Positions 20,000 through 29,574 of a stretch of DNA of 64,000 bases are shown piece after piece. How positions within the stretch are numbered: the first letter of the stretch is position 1; each line of letters starts with the position of its first letter. The translations under genes and the position numbers were made by a program. The notes beneath the pieces were generated by a model. It saw nothing but the letters and a program-made list of their open reading frames with translations. It did no database searches and had not been told where the DNA came from. The DNA is from Synechococcus sp. PROS-9-1 (GTDB lineage Bacteria; Cyanobacteriota; Cyanobacteriia; PCC-6307; Cyanobiaceae). The stretch covers positions 434,001 through 498,000 of the forward strand of contig NZ_CP047961.1 of assembly GCF_014279775.1 (NCBI RefSeq). Direction: 5' to 3'.

Positions 20000-21412
20000 T
20001 CAACAATGCGGGGCTAAAGGGAAAAACACGGTCAAACCACGATCTCGTCGCTGGGTGAGGCGCCCGCCTAGCCGGGCGAGTAAGCGACGGGTCGCGGTCT
20101 GACTGAGCTGCAAACTTCCCGTGTCTGGATTCCAGCTCAACACCGGCCCAAGTTGGGCGATGGGTTCTGGACTGACGGCCCCCTCTCCACGTTCTGCAGG
20201 ACTCTGACCGTGAAGCTGCAACTTGAGACGAGCTCCAGCGGGTTGAAGGGTGAGCACGAGCTGGCTTCCACTGGGAAGCCCTCGACTGCAACGATCTACC
20301 AGGCCTCCCAGCATCGGTTCCAGGCGACTTGGATCGCTTAGGACGGGCGGAAGGTTGCTGGCGATTGCAAGGCTCAGCTCAATGCCCCGCCGCTTGAGCT
20401 GCTGTTCCCAGGAGGGCGTCAACAGACCGATCATGCTGCCTAGATCAGTCTGAGCCAGAACAGAGGGACTTTCTGGCTGGCGTTGTAGTTCTGCCGCCTG
20501 AAAGATCAGGCCGAACCGGTCAATTTGTTCGCTGCATTCGGTATCGATCATTTGAAGCCGCTTGATGGCGGTCTCGGGCAAGTCATTGCGCCGCAGCAAA
20601 GATCGGATCAGGGTGCGAATCGTTGAGAGAGGTGTCCGCACTTCGTGGGCGATTGCCTCAAGCAAGGACAACTCTTCATCGGCCTTGTTCGCCGCTGATC
20701 CCTGTTCACTCGTCGTTTGTGGCTGCTGATTGCTCTGGACGGGAGCTGATGTCGATGCCTGCAGCGTCACGGTGGGTGCCATGCTCGCGAGTCGCTCGGC
20801 CAGGCTTGGCCAGAACGTTTGGCCTAGGGCACTGCTGCTTTCAAGCGGGCCAAGCGCCTCGAGGGCTTGATGAAGAGCCAGTGCTTGATCGGGGGCATCC
20901 AGTCTCAGCCTCTGTTCAATCAGGCCAAGCACGCTGCCAAGGGTTTCAGGCTCGCTGCGCATGAGCAGCTGACGTTGGCCTGGGCCTCCATGAAGGGCTA
21001 GGGCGATTTGCACTTTGGCTGTGATGACCACCAAGAGTGGGTCATGGCTGTCCTCCTCGTGAAGCGGTAAGCGCCTGAAGGTCGATGTGTGTAACGAGTG
21101 GGTTCCTTCTCCATGGCTCTGGCCAGCTCTTAACAGGTCTGGAGGGAGCAAGCTTGTGGTTGGCGAGGTCAGAGCTCCGAGTGCCTGAGGTGCCCAGACC
21201 CATCCCTGCAGGCTGGTCAAGAGTTGGGGTGAATAGAGCGCGGGTAACGGGGCCGCAAGCCACACTCCAGATGGTGCTTCTTCGTTCTTTAGGAGTGTTT
21301 CCTGAAGCGTTTCCAACGCAGCCCACCACATGCGCCGCGCCGTCGAGTCATCGGAGCCTCCCGAGCTCACTCCCTGAGCCATCTGTTGGTGAATGCTCTG
21401 GAGCAACATCAT
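20000..21412 (-). CDS. sensor histidine kinase-like protein with degenerate ATPase domain
   Basis: The protein has a sensor-like N-terminal half of about 240 residues, a HisKA dimerisation domain with the H-box SLLEAIAHEVRTPLSTIRTLI, and a HATPase-like C-terminus. The ATPase part looks eroded: where the N-box Asn is expected the sequence reads MLGGLVDRCSRGLPSG, and the glycine-rich lid is poorly preserved (LSWNPDTGSLQLSQ). It may therefore not hydrolyse ATP itself. Its start lies four bases after the rodA stop, so it is in a mrp-rodA-kinase series. No response regulator is adjacent. Confidence 0.8.
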   Translation of the reverse strand: MMLLQSIHQQMAQGVSSGGSDDSTARRMWWAALETLQETLLKNEEAPSGVWLAAPLPALYSPQLLTSLQGWVWAPQALGALTSPTTSLLPPDLLRAGQSHGEGTHSLHTSTFRRLPLHEEDSHDPLLVVITAKVQIALALHGGPGQRQLLMRSEPETLGSVLGLIEQRLRLDAPDQALALHQALEALGPLESSSALGQTFWPSLAERLASMAPTVTLQASTSAPVQSNQQPQTTSEQGSAANKADEELSLLEAIAHEVRTPLSTIRTLIRSLLRRNDLPETAIKRLQMIDTECSEQIDRFGLIFQAAELQRQPESPSVLAQTDLGSMIGLLTPSWEQQLKRRGIELSLAIASNLPPVLSDPSRLEPMLGGLVDRCSRGLPSGSQLVLTLQPAGARLKLQLHGQSPAERGEGAVSPEPIAQLGPVLSWNPDTGSLQLSQTATRRLLARLGGRLTQRRDRGLTVFFPLAPHC

Positions 21413-21416
21413 TGGC

Positions 21417-22688
21417 TCATCGGTTCAGGGACCGTTTGGAGCGCCTCGATACCGATAGACACAGTCCTAGGGCTAAGAAATTCACGACCATTGCGCTTCG
21501 GCCGTAACTCATAAAAGGAAGGGGGATGCCAGTGACAGGACCAAGGCCAATGGTCATGAAGATGTTCACGACAACTTGAAACATCAGCATGGTGGCGACG
21601 CCAATCACCACGAGCGATTCGAAATCAGAACGGCTTTGCCCAGCCACCTGAAGCAGGCGCCCCATCAAGAGTGCAAATCCGACAACAACCAAAATTGTGC
21701 CTAAGAATCCAGTCTCTTCACCCAGAGCACTGAAGATGAAGTCGGTGTGCTGTTCAGGAATAAAGCGCAATTTAGTGAGTTGCCCTTGTAGTAGCCCCAT
21801 CCCGAACAAGCCTCCCGATCCAATTCCAACCGTGCTTTGCAGCAGGTGGTAGCCGCCTCCGAGGGGATCTTTTGCTGGGTCGAGAAACAGCACGAGGCGA
21901 TCACGCTGATAGTCCTGCAAGCCGTGCATCCACATCCAAGGGGTGACGAGGGCCGCAGCAGATTGCACGAGCATCACTAGGGCAAGCGCCACCCGTTTCC
22001 ATGGCAACGATCGGTAGGCAATGATCATGGTTAGCGGGATCCAGGCAGCCAGTCCCCATGGGAAGAGTCCCGCGAGCAAGGCCGTAGCCAGGGGTGAGAG
22101 CAGCAGCACGAGCCACTCAATCGGCATGCCCGACCAATAGAGCATCGTGAGCAGCAGCGCACCAAAAACAAGCGATGTTCCGAGGTCGGGCTGGATGAAC
22201 ACCAGCACCCAAGGAATCGAGATGATCCCTAACGGACGCAGCAGATCGACGGGTCTTTCGACAGGGTGCCGATCGAGCACCGCCGCCAGCAAAAGAATGG
22301 CCGACAATTTTGCGAACTCCGACGGTTGGACGTGCACCCCGCCGATGCTGAGCCAGCGTTGAGCGCCCAGCGCAGTGGTTCCCACTAGGCGAACGGCGAC
22401 CAGGCTGACCACCGTGATGGCATAAATCGGAATCAGCAGTGGTTTCAGCCGCAGCAATGGAAGCCTGGCTGTCACCAGAGCGATCACAACTCCGACAGCG
22501 GCCGTGATCCAGTGGTGATACCAGTCGGCGTAATCAGCTTGGCGCTGGGTGCTTGCGATCAAGAGACCCGCCACCATGACCATGGCGAGGGGGACACCCC
22601 ACAACACCGGTTCCTTGAGTTGCCAGCCTTTGCTTCGCCGGTTGAGGGTGAACAGGCTGTGTTCACGACTCATCGGGCCAATTTTCAT
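21417..22688 (-). CDS. rodA: rod shape-determining peptidoglycan polymerase RodA
   Basis: RodA is a SEDS-family glycosyltransferase of lateral wall peptidoglycan synthesis. The 423-residue sequence has about ten membrane segments and the family motifs GVHVQPSEFAKL, IQPDLGTSLVF and the C-terminal GLGPVTGIPLPFMSYGRSAM. Its start is three bases from the mrp stop, which implies a shared transcript. A second Met at residue 6 is an alternative start. Confidence 0.93.
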   Translation of the reverse strand: MKIGPMSREHSLFTLNRRSKGWQLKEPVLWGVPLAMVMVAGLLIASTQRQADYADWYHHWITAAVGVVIALVTARLPLLRLKPLLIPIYAITVVSLVAVRLVGTTALGAQRWLSIGGVHVQPSEFAKLSAILLLAAVLDRHPVERPVDLLRPLGIISIPWVLVFIQPDLGTSLVFGALLLTMLYWSGMPIEWLVLLLSPLATALLAGLFPWGLAAWIPLTMIIAYRSLPWKRVALALVMLVQSAAALVTPWMWMHGLQDYQRDRLVLFLDPAKDPLGGGYHLLQSTVGIGSGGLFGMGLLQGQLTKLRFIPEQHTDFIFSALGEETGFLGTILVVVGFALLMGRLLQVAGQSRSDFESLVVIGVATMLMFQVVVNIFMTIGLGPVTGIPLPFMSYGRSAMVVNFLALGLCLSVSRRSKRSLNR

Positions 22689-22690
22689 GC

Positions 22691-23767
22691 TCAGCTGATC
22701 GCCTGAAGGCGGTTGCCGAGTGTCTCAGCCAGCTGATTGAAGGCCTGCGCACTTGCGGAGTTGGGATGGCTGATGCTGATGGGCCGGCCTTGATCGCCTC
22801 CCTCTTGCACGGACATTTCCATCGGGATCTGGGCCAAGAGAGGAACGTCGAAGGCTTCCGCCAAAGTTTGTCCGCCTCCTGATCCAAACAGGGCATAGCT
22901 CCTGTCGGGTTGATCTGGTGGGATGAAGGCGCTCATGTTTTCGACAACGCCAAGAACCGGGACCCCCATCTGAAGAAACATGGCCAAGCCACGCCTGGCA
23001 TCTTGCAAAGCCACCTTTTGTGGTGTGGTCACGATCACCACTCCGGCCATCGGTACGGCCTGGGCTAGGGAAAGTTGGGCATCGCCAGTTCCAGGAGGAA
23101 GATCCACGATCAGGACATCGCGCTCGCTCCAGTCCACTTGATAAAGAAACTGTCGAATAATTCCGTTCAGCATCGGTCCGCGCCAAATCACGGGTTGGTT
23201 TTCTTCGATCAACAACCCCATCGAGACCACGGCGACTCCGCAGCTTTCAAGGGGGATCATCCGCTGATCATCACCAGAGCCATTGACCTCAGGGGTTTGA
23301 TCAGTAACGCCAAGCATGATCGGGGCGTTGGGCCCGTAAATATCGGCATCGAGCAAGCCAACACGGAGCCCCTGTTTTGCAAGTGAGCAAGCGAGATTGA
23401 CTGCCACAGTGCTTTTGCCGACCCCTCCTTTTCCACTGCTGACCGCAATCACCTGTTTGACTCCAGGGATCGGTTGGCGTTCGGCTGCTTGGCCATGGCC
23501 GGCTTGACCAATTCCCCCTTGAGACGGTGGGCTGCCCAATTCAATTTGGACGTCCTGAATGGTTTCAAGGGTTAGGAGGTGTTCTCGTGCCTCAGCGACG
23601 ATGCGGTCCCGTTGACCTTGGGCAAAGCCAGGGAGGTTGAGACGGAGCACCGCGCGGGGTGGATCAACACGTACGCGATCCAGCCAGCCCAGTTCCACAA
23701 CAGACCGATTGCTGCCTGCATCCACAATCCCTTTCAGCAACTCAGCTGCCTGTTCTGCTATGGCCAT
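22691..23767 (-). CDS. mrp: Mrp/ApbC-family iron-sulfur carrier ATPase
   Basis: This P-loop ATPase of the Mrp/NBP35/ApbC group carries and transfers Fe-S clusters. The N-terminal 90 residues form a MIP18-type domain. The deviant Walker A GKGGVGKST is at residues 112-120, followed by LLDADIYGPNAPIMLG and VDLPPGTGDAQLSL. It is the first gene of an apparent mrp-rodA-kinase series and is divergent from hemF. Confidence 0.93.
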   Translation of the reverse strand: MAIAEQAAELLKGIVDAGSNRSVVELGWLDRVRVDPPRAVLRLNLPGFAQGQRDRIVAEAREHLLTLETIQDVQIELGSPPSQGGIGQAGHGQAAERQPIPGVKQVIAVSSGKGGVGKSTVAVNLACSLAKQGLRVGLLDADIYGPNAPIMLGVTDQTPEVNGSGDDQRMIPLESCGVAVVSMGLLIEENQPVIWRGPMLNGIIRQFLYQVDWSERDVLIVDLPPGTGDAQLSLAQAVPMAGVVIVTTPQKVALQDARRGLAMFLQMGVPVLGVVENMSAFIPPDQPDRSYALFGSGGGQTLAEAFDVPLLAQIPMEMSVQEGGDQGRPISISHPNSASAQAFNQLAETLGNRLQAIS

Positions 23768-23881
23768 GCATCTGTTGCTTTGGGGTGGATCCTAGGGGCG
23801 CTGCCCATGACAGTCCTTCACACATGCTTGTCGGGACCGGTGTCAGGCTGAAATGGTCGTTTGATCGTTCATCGCCAGTTC

Positions 23882-24967
23882 ATGGTTCGCTCTTTACTCA
23901 AGCGCCTCAAAGGCAAGATCTTGCTCTCCTCTGATGACACGGGGGAGCGACCACCGTCCGATTCCCGCACGCGAGCCCGGGCATTGGTGCAGGGCCTCCA
24001 AAATGAAATTTGCTCTGGTCTTGAGCAACTCGATGGCAGTGCCCATTTCCAAGAAGAGAGTTGGGATCGTCCGGAAGGTGGTGGTGGGCGCTCGAGAGTG
24101 ATGACCGAAGGGCGGGTGTTTGAACAGGGAGGGGTGAATTTTTCTGAGGTTCACGGCAAAGAATTGCCACCGTCGATCCTCAAGCAGCGTCCTGATGCCA
24201 AAGGGCATCCCTGGTTCGCAACGGGAACGTCGATGGTGTTGCATCCGCGCAATCCCTTCATTCCGACCGTTCACTTGAACTATCGCTATTTCGAGGCTGG
24301 CCCGGTTTGGTGGTTTGGAGGTGGTGCCGATCTCACGCCTTTTTATCCGTTTCTTGAGGACGCCCGCCACTTCCATCGCGAGCACAAGCGGGCCTGTGAT
24401 TCCATCGATCCCAAGCTCTATACCGTGTTTAAGCCTTGGTGCGATGAATATTTTTTCCTGAAGCACCGCAAGGAAACAAGAGGGATCGGCGGGATTTTTT
24501 ATGACTACCAAGATGGCAGTGGTCGCTTGTATCGGGGCCAGGATGCAGAGGGACCTGCGGCGCGTCAAGCCGCTGAGATCGGCTCATGCCGCCTTGGTTG
24601 GGATCAGCTGCACGATTTAGCGCGCGCTTGTGGACAAGCCTTCTTGCCTGCTTACACCCCGATTGTGGAGAAGCGCAATCCGCTTCCCTATGGAGAGAGG
24701 GAGCGTCAATTTCAGCTCTACCGACGTGGCCGTTATGTGGAATTCAATTTGGTGTGGGATCGGGGCACGATTTTTGGACTGCAGACCAATGGTCGTACTG
24801 AATCGATCTTGATGTCTCTGCCGCCGATGGCACGTTGGCAGTACGGCTATCGAGCCCCAGAAGGCTCCCGGGAGGAATTGCTCACAGACCTCTTTACCCG
24901 TCCGCAGGATTGGTTTGGGGATCCGACGCTTGAGGACCGTTGCCGCCCCCATCAGGCGATCGATTGA
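23882..24967 (+). CDS. hemF: oxygen-dependent coproporphyrinogen III oxidase
   Basis: HemF oxidatively decarboxylates coproporphyrinogen III to protoporphyrinogen IX in haem and chlorophyll synthesis. Typical elements are [52 protein letters not shown] and [34 protein letters not shown] (quoted here as the segment near residues 270-305). I start at the ATG of [11 protein letters not shown]; an upstream TTG at 23861 adds only seven residues. Its last 74 bases overlap the 3' end of the opposite-strand gene at 24894. Confidence 0.95.
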   Translation: MVRSLLKRLKGKILLSSDDTGERPPSDSRTRARALVQGLQNEICSGLEQLDGSAHFQEESWDRPEGGGGRSRVMTEGRVFEQGGVNFSEVHGKELPPSILKQRPDAKGHPWFATGTSMVLHPRNPFIPTVHLNYRYFEAGPVWWFGGGADLTPFYPFLEDARHFHREHKRACDSIDPKLYTVFKPWCDEYFFLKHRKETRGIGGIFYDYQDGSGRLYRGQDAEGPAARQAAEIGSCRLGWDQLHDLARACGQAFLPAYTPIVEKRNPLPYGERERQFQLYRRGRYVEFNLVWDRGTIFGLQTNGRTESILMSLPPMARWQYGYRAPEGSREELLTDLFTRPQDWFGDPTLEDRCRPHQAID

Positions 24968-25793
24968 CCCCCTGCTCCAAAGCATCCACAACGCGCAACG
25001 CCAAACAATCGATCGTGTGCTGTTGGGTGTTGGGATTGCGGAGCTTCTGCTCTAGCGGCGGTTCCAGCATTCCAATTTCAAGAATGCTGATTCCCCGTCG
25101 GGGCCCTCCTAATCCACCTCGGAACAGTCTTGGGAAGCGTCCAAAGGTCTTGCCAAGACTTTCATCAATCGTGTTAAGGGGTCTGTTGATTGCAGGGATT
25201 AAGCCTGAGCCAAATCCATAGGGGCTATAGGCATCGAAATGAATTTCGAGGATGTATTCGCGATTGGCTGAGCGCACCCTCGCTTGCGACCAGTTGGTCT
25301 TGGGGTGGTTGTCATTCCGGATCGTGAGAGCTGGTGGGTTGTAGCTGCTGATCTTCAGAGCCCGGGCTTTCCCGAGGCGAACCACCGCGGTTTGAACCTT
25401 CAAATTCCAGTACAGCTCGTCGCGCATGCGTGCATCCATCGGAGCTTGCTTGTTCACTCCAACTGCAAATCCAGGGGTGCCTGCACTGTCCATCCCCTGG
25501 GAGTCGGCATGACCTGCCATCACGACAATGGGAGAGTCTTTCGCCACAGGGGTGGTTCCCACCCAGCGGCCAGGCAGTCGGGTCCTAGCTCCTAATAAAG
25601 GGTCAGGGTTGGATGGCGCTGGGCAGACCGGTTGCTTTGGAAGGGTTCCTCCCGATGTTGCTGCGGCGCTGTCTTGGATTCTGAGGCTGTGCTCTTTCGC
25701 CTGAGTAAGAACCAGGGCGACCATGGACATCAGGCTGACGCTGATCGGGATGATGACCCGTTTGCGTTGAATCCAGGCCGGAATGCGGGGCAT
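24894..25793 (-). CDS. exported N-acetylmuramoyl-L-alanine amidase-like protein
   Basis: The protein starts with a probable signal peptide ([20 protein letters not shown], then a Leu/Val-rich core). The mature part has features of zinc amidases: a possible metal ligand His in [24 protein letters not shown] and a Glu in ISILEIGML. Such enzymes cut the peptide from the glycan in the cell wall. I start at 25793, four bases after the upstream stop, because this gives a clean signal peptide; a longer frame to 25841 overlaps the preceding gene. The C-terminal 74 bases overlap hemF tail to tail. Confidence 0.7.
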   Translation of the reverse strand: MPRIPAWIQRKRVIIPISVSLMSMVALVLTQAKEHSLRIQDSAAATSGGTLPKQPVCPAPSNPDPLLGARTRLPGRWVGTTPVAKDSPIVVMAGHADSQGMDSAGTPGFAVGVNKQAPMDARMRDELYWNLKVQTAVVRLGKARALKISSYNPPALTIRNDNHPKTNWSQARVRSANREYILEIHFDAYSPYGFGSGLIPAINRPLNTIDESLGKTFGRFPRLFRGGLGGPRRGISILEIGMLEPPLEQKLRNPNTQQHTIDCLALRVVDALEQGVNRSPDGGGNGPQASDPQTNPADG

Positions 25794-25797
25794 GGAT

Positions 25798-26352
25798 TCA
25801 GATGGGGGAGGTGAGCAAGGAGCCATCGCTGGCGAGTTCAAGCGGTTCCCCTAAAGCAAGCTCAAGGGCGATCAATTCGTCGCGGTGCGCGCGAAGCCTG
25901 AGGGTGCTTCCTTCTTGGGGTGCTGGTTCGATCAAACGGATTTGGATCCCCTCCTGACGCGCAGCCCGTCGGCTGTAAACCCAACCGGCAAGGGGCCCTA
26001 GCAGGCTGAGCGAGACCGGCCACCATCCAATCGATGGGTTGAGCTCACGCAGCACGAGCCCAAGGCAACCTGCTCCAACCCCACCGAGAAGGGAGAGCAA
26101 CACAGCTAATGGGTTGCTGGAGGCCACACGTCCGCGATATTCGAGCAAGCAGCGCTCTGCATCGCCGCCATCGCGAATCCAACCGCGACTCTCGAGCCAC
26201 GCGCAGAGTCCTTCCATCACTTCAAGCGCAGGCCGCGGCGAGTGCACCTCCACCACAGTGGTGCGATCTTTGCTGGCGGCTCGCAAGAAGAAAACCAGTC
26301 CAATGGCCAACAGCAGAGTCAGCAGCAATGTGGATGTCTGTGTGGTTGGCAT
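25798..26352 (-). CDS. cofactor assembly of complex C subunit B-like (CCB2/CCB4 family)
   Basis: This 184-residue protein has an N-terminal membrane segment (LLLTLLLAIGLVFFL), a second hydrophobic hairpin near residues 80-125, and soluble parts, matching the cyanobacterial DUF2930 family. The plant members CCB2 and CCB4 help attach the covalent haem ci to cytochrome b6. The C-terminus GEPLELASDGSLLTSPI is conserved in style. It is followed four bases later by the amidase-like gene. Confidence 0.65.
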   Translation of the reverse strand: MPTTQTSTLLLTLLLAIGLVFFLRAASKDRTTVVEVHSPRPALEVMEGLCAWLESRGWIRDGGDAERCLLEYRGRVASSNPLAVLLSLLGGVGAGCLGLVLRELNPSIGWWPVSLSLLGPLAGWVYSRRAARQEGIQIRLIEPAPQEGSTLRLRAHRDELIALELALGEPLELASDGSLLTSPI

Positions 26353-26383
26353 CCGCTGCGCTTGGTCTTTTAGTCCACCTGTT

Positions 26384-26767
26384 CTAGGTGGTCACGGGGT
26401 CATGTTCGAGGAGCCAGCGATGCCATGGGTCCATCAACCGCTCAGCCTCAGCTCTGGCTTCCTCATGGAGATGAAGCATGCGGCGAGGACGGCCGCGGCT
26501 TGGGCAACGCTTGCTATAGCAATCGAGCAGCTCCTGCTGATTCAGGAAATCAACGGCCTGGTGCAGAACGGTTTCCGAAACGCGCAACTGAGGGTGTTCT
26601 CGTTGAAGTCTCTGGAGCAGTCCAGAGGGGTAGCTGTCGTGTTGGAGCAGGCAGGCCAGGATCCAGCACACCGCAAGTTCAAGATCTAAAAACAGTGGCG
26701 GTGGTTGCTGAAAATAATGTTCGATATCGGCCAGGCAGTTGTGAGTGGCGTTGTGGTGGAGGAGCAT
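26384..26767 (-). CDS. PadR-like winged-helix transcriptional regulator (tentative)
   Basis: This 127-residue basic protein resembles a winged-helix regulator: LELAVCWILACLLQHDSYPSGLLQRLQ followed by VSETVLHQAVDFLNQQELLDCY and the arginine-rich wing SRGRPRRMLHL. The order helix, recognition helix, Arg-rich wing is typical of PadR-type DNA-binding proteins. A His-rich start (MLLHHNATHN) precedes it. It is divergent from the RNase D gene across 125 bases. The target is unknown. Confidence 0.6.
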   Translation of the reverse strand: MLLHHNATHNCLADIEHYFQQPPPLFLDLELAVCWILACLLQHDSYPSGLLQRLQREHPQLRVSETVLHQAVDFLNQQELLDCYSKRCPSRGRPRRMLHLHEEARAEAERLMDPWHRWLLEHDPVTT

Positions 26768-26892
26768 AAAGCCGATCGATCTCAGATTGGTCTAGCTCGG
26801 TCTCGGTTTGATTTTCAAGCCGCGAATGGGAAAACATTCTGCTTGCGGACAAGAGGTCAAAGTGGAGTGCTGCGTCCAACTTCTCTGTTGCC

Positions 26893-27537
26893 ATGACTGA
26901 CATCTCCGCACAGCCTCGAACGTTTGCTGTTTTCGATGGCGATCTTGATGCGGACTGGGCGGAGCGCTATAGCCATGCCACCGCTCTCGCAGTGGATACC
27001 GAAGCCATGGGCTTGATTCATGGACGGGATCGTCTCTGCTTGGTTCAAATTTGTGACGCCGAAGATCAGGTGTGTTGCATTCGCATCGCTCTGGGTCAAA
27101 CAGAGGCTCCACGCCTTAAGGCGTTGATGGAGCGGACCTCGATTGAAAAAGTGTTCCACTTCGCCAGATTTGATGTTGCGGCGCTTGCAACCGGGCTGGG
27201 CATCAGGGTGAATCCCATTTTTTGTACCAAGGTGGGGAGTCGATTGGCCCGCACCTATAGCCCTCGCCATGGACTCAAGGAGGTGGTGATGGAGCTGGTG
27301 GGTGTGGAGCTGGATAAGCAGGCCCAAAGCAGTGATTGGGGGCGTGTGGATGAACTCAGCGAGACACAGCTCGCCTATGCGGCTAACGATGCGCGTTACC
27401 TACTGCCAGCCCGAGACCGCTTGAAGGAGATGTTGCAGCGTGAGGGACGCTGGGAGCTTGCCGAGCGTTGCTTTGGTTGCATTCCGGTGATGTCCGATCT
27501 CGATCGCTTCCGCTTCACCCAGACGTTTGAACATTGA
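26893..27537 (+). CDS. rnd: ribonuclease D-like 3'-5' exonuclease
   Basis: This 214-residue protein consists of the DEDDy exonuclease domain of RNase D. Visible are exonuclease motif I AVDTEAMGLIHGRDRLCLVQ (Asp and Glu), motif II in VFHFARFDVAAL and motif III YAANDARYLLPARD. It lacks the HRDC domain of E. coli RNase D, as is usual for the short cyanobacterial form. Likely roles are tRNA and small RNA 3' trimming. Confidence 0.88.
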   Translation: MTDISAQPRTFAVFDGDLDADWAERYSHATALAVDTEAMGLIHGRDRLCLVQICDAEDQVCCIRIALGQTEAPRLKALMERTSIEKVFHFARFDVAALATGLGIRVNPIFCTKVGSRLARTYSPRHGLKEVVMELVGVELDKQAQSSDWGRVDELSETQLAYAANDARYLLPARDRLKEMLQREGRWELAERCFGCIPVMSDLDRFRFTQTFEH

Positions 27538-27573
27538 TGGCCTCAACGCTCTGCAGTTCTGTTGATCTGCACA

Positions 27574-27843
27574 TCAATCCTCCAGCATGAATTTCTCATC
27601 CAGGGGCTCTGCTTCGAGCAAGCGGTCCAGCACTTGCCCCTGATCGTGTTCTCCCTTGGAACGTTCGGTTTGTGCGTCTGCAAGCAGGGTTGTGGCCACC
27701 TCTTTACGAGACGTCAAATCTTTGGCACCTGTTTTGTTTGCGGCGAGTTCAATTCTGCGGCGGGCTGAAGACTGGCTGATGCCAAGTTGGGTGGCCAGTT
27801 CCGCGCAGAGCCTGAGGTAGTCATGGTCCTGAATCGCGGGCAT
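27574..27843 (-). CDS. conserved cyanobacterial protein, 89 aa, unknown function
   Basis: This is a small soluble protein. Its first half contains QLGISQSSARRRIELAANK, which reads like a helix-turn-helix segment, and the second half is acidic and ends LDEKFMLED. I recognise it only as a protein commonly found in picocyanobacteria. It lies 20 bases upstream of the end of the gene at 27864 on the same strand and converges with the RNase D gene. Confidence 0.6.
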   Translation of the reverse strand: MPAIQDHDYLRLCAELATQLGISQSSARRRIELAANKTGAKDLTSRKEVATTLLADAQTERSKGEHDQGQVLDRLLEAEPLDEKFMLED

Positions 27844-27863
27844 GGCTGAGGGACGATTGCCTC

Positions 27864-29093
27864 TCAGTATCCGCGGCCGAGCGGCAGTTGGATCAGAACT
27901 CGCTTGGCGATGGCTTCACTGCCACCGGCAGGGCCCATGCGTTCGCGACCTCTTCGACCCATTTGCAATCTCAGCGATGAATCCTCGAGGAGCTGGTTCA
28001 GACGTGTGTTGAGCTCATGGCTCGATTGACAAGAACGCACAGCTCCACCGAGCAAGCGACTTTGGCGTTTTGCGAATCCTTGGGTGAACTGAGGCCCTTT
28101 CCCTGGAAGGGAGAGAGCGGGTATGCCCAGCCCGACGAGTTGCTCGGTGGCTGTTCCTGCCGTTGCCACGCCCACCTCAGCCCATGGAGCCCAGAGGTCG
28201 AACTGACCGGGTCCCAACAAGACAAGGACATGTCCCTTCAGCCAGCAGGCTCCTGCCTGCAAGGCATCACTGGGTGGCGGGCTGGATTGAAACCCTTGGC
28301 GCTTGAGTTCTGAACCAAGCGATTGAAGGCCTGCCGTGCTGCCAAGCGCGACCAGCACAGCAATCGGTCGGTCGCTGGGCAACGGTGCCAACCCGAGTAG
28401 TAAACGGCTGAAGTTGCGCTCTGCTTCCGGCATTCGGCTTCCGCACAGCAGCAGGATGCGCCTGCAACGAGTCAGGCTGGCCGGGGCGGTTGCGTTGCTC
28501 AACCCATCCATCATTGGATTGCCAGGGGCTTCTGCGCGGACCCCGTGTTTTCGTAGCCCTCGAGCCGTTAAACGGTCACGGGTGACCACCAACCGGCAGC
28601 GTTCGTTGCGCATGAGCAGCCACTCCCAGGGATCCCATTCGCTTCCCTTAAGAGCGTGATATCTGTCGCTGAGGTCACGACCAGGGCCGCTGCACCAGGT
28701 GTAATCGCTTTTTGGGGTACCAACGAAGCCGAAGGGTCGTCCCGAACCCCAAGCCATCAAGAGCGGGAGAAGGTCTCCGACCGCAAGGACGGCGCCGACC
28801 TCAGATCGGTGCTTGCGCAGGCATCGCCACTGCTGCCAGGTGAGCAGGGGTAGTCCGGCGAATAAATCCGCGAGGAGGCCGCGCAGACTTTGATTGCTAA
28901 ACCCGCCGCTTGGGAGCGGCGCGGAGGGACCGACTTGTTGAACCCAGCCTTTCTCGATGGCTGCCTTGAAGCTTCCGCCCGTTCCAACGAGCGGCAACAC
29001 CTTCAGCGTTAGTTGCGGACGTTGATTTCGCAGTGCCTCAATGATCCTCAAGGTGATGAGGTCTTCCCCGTGACCATTGCTGATCAGCAGCAA
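27864..29093 (-). CDS. lipid-A-disaccharide synthase-related protein
   Basis: The protein belongs to the family annotated as lipid-A-disaccharide synthase-related (TIGR03492 type), a GT-B-like glycosyltransferase fold of unknown substrate. Motifs include LLLISNGHGEDLITLRIIEAL at the start, VLPLVGTGGSFKAAIE, and the sugar-nucleotide region AGTATEQLVGLGIPALSLPGKGPQFTQGF. The open frame runs to 29288, but its first 50 codons are the antisense of tRNA-Cys. I therefore start at TTG 29093 (MLLISNGHGED), giving 409 residues. Confidence 0.78.
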   Translation of the reverse strand: MLLISNGHGEDLITLRIIEALRNQRPQLTLKVLPLVGTGGSFKAAIEKGWVQQVGPSAPLPSGGFSNQSLRGLLADLFAGLPLLTWQQWRCLRKHRSEVGAVLAVGDLLPLLMAWGSGRPFGFVGTPKSDYTWCSGPGRDLSDRYHALKGSEWDPWEWLLMRNERCRLVVTRDRLTARGLRKHGVRAEAPGNPMMDGLSNATAPASLTRCRRILLLCGSRMPEAERNFSRLLLGLAPLPSDRPIAVLVALGSTAGLQSLGSELKRQGFQSSPPPSDALQAGACWLKGHVLVLLGPGQFDLWAPWAEVGVATAGTATEQLVGLGIPALSLPGKGPQFTQGFAKRQSRLLGGAVRSCQSSHELNTRLNQLLEDSSLRLQMGRRGRERMGPAGGSEAIAKRVLIQLPLGRGY

Positions 29094-29147
29094 GGACCCT
29101 GAACCCTCGCTGATACGATCCGCTTGTGGAGTTGACGCTCCCTGAAT

Positions 29148-29218
29148 GGCGGCATGGCCAAGTGGTAAGGCAGAGGATTGCAAATCCTTTATCCCCAGTT
29201 CGAATCTGGGTGCCGCCT
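29148..29218 (+). tRNA. tRNA-Cys (anticodon GCA)
   Basis: The acceptor stem GGCGGCA pairs with TGCCGCC, the D-arm is GGCCAAGTGGTAAGGC, the anticodon stem GAGGA/TCCTT encloses TTGCAAA with anticodon GCA, and the T-arm has AGTTCGAATCT. The CCA end is not encoded. Confidence 0.95.
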
Positions 29219-29229
29219 TTGATCTCAAC

Positions 29230-29249
29230 AGGCCCGAAAGGGTTTTTTT
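29230..29249 (+). terminator. possible terminator after tRNA-Cys
   Basis: A short hairpin with a GAAA loop (CCC-GAAA-GGG, extended by G-U and A-U pairs) is followed by seven T residues, eleven bases beyond the tRNA 3' end. The stem is weak but the position and T-run fit an intrinsic terminator. Confidence 0.5.
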
Positions 29250-29483
29250 GATTGTTTTGCGAATGCCCACGCTACGCAAAATCCTCAAATTTTTCGCTCA
29301 GAATCTGTTTCATTTGGGCTGAATTGTGGTCTTGTCGTTGAAGGGCTCTTAAGGAGTTTGCGCTTGTTCTCCTTTCAGGCATCTTCCCAGATCTTCGTGA
29401 GCGGGAGAGTCTTGATCTTGCGGTTGGTTTTGCCTTGAAGCGGCAGTTTTTATGAATGAAGCGCTGAAGGGCATGGGGCAAGC

Positions 29484-29519
29484 AAAAAAAAGCCTCAGGA
29501 GAATTCGATCTCCTGAGGC
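29484..29519 (-). terminator. strong intrinsic terminator, minus strand
   Basis: A perfect 11-base-pair stem (29492-29502 with 29509-29519, GCCTCAGGAGA) with a six-base loop is followed, read on the minus strand, by eight T residues. It ends a transcript starting to the right of 29520, where only a 17-codon frame is visible. Confidence 0.85.
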
Positions 29520-29574
29520 CTGAGTCGTTCTCATGCGACCACGTCTTTCTAAATGAGTTGCTGAGTATTTGTGC

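Noticed and set aside
29094-29288. N-terminal extension of the lipid-A-disaccharide-synthase-related protein
   Set aside because: This part of the open frame is the antisense of tRNA-Cys (giving DLQSSALPLGHAA-like sequence) and carries no family homology, so I moved the start to 29093.
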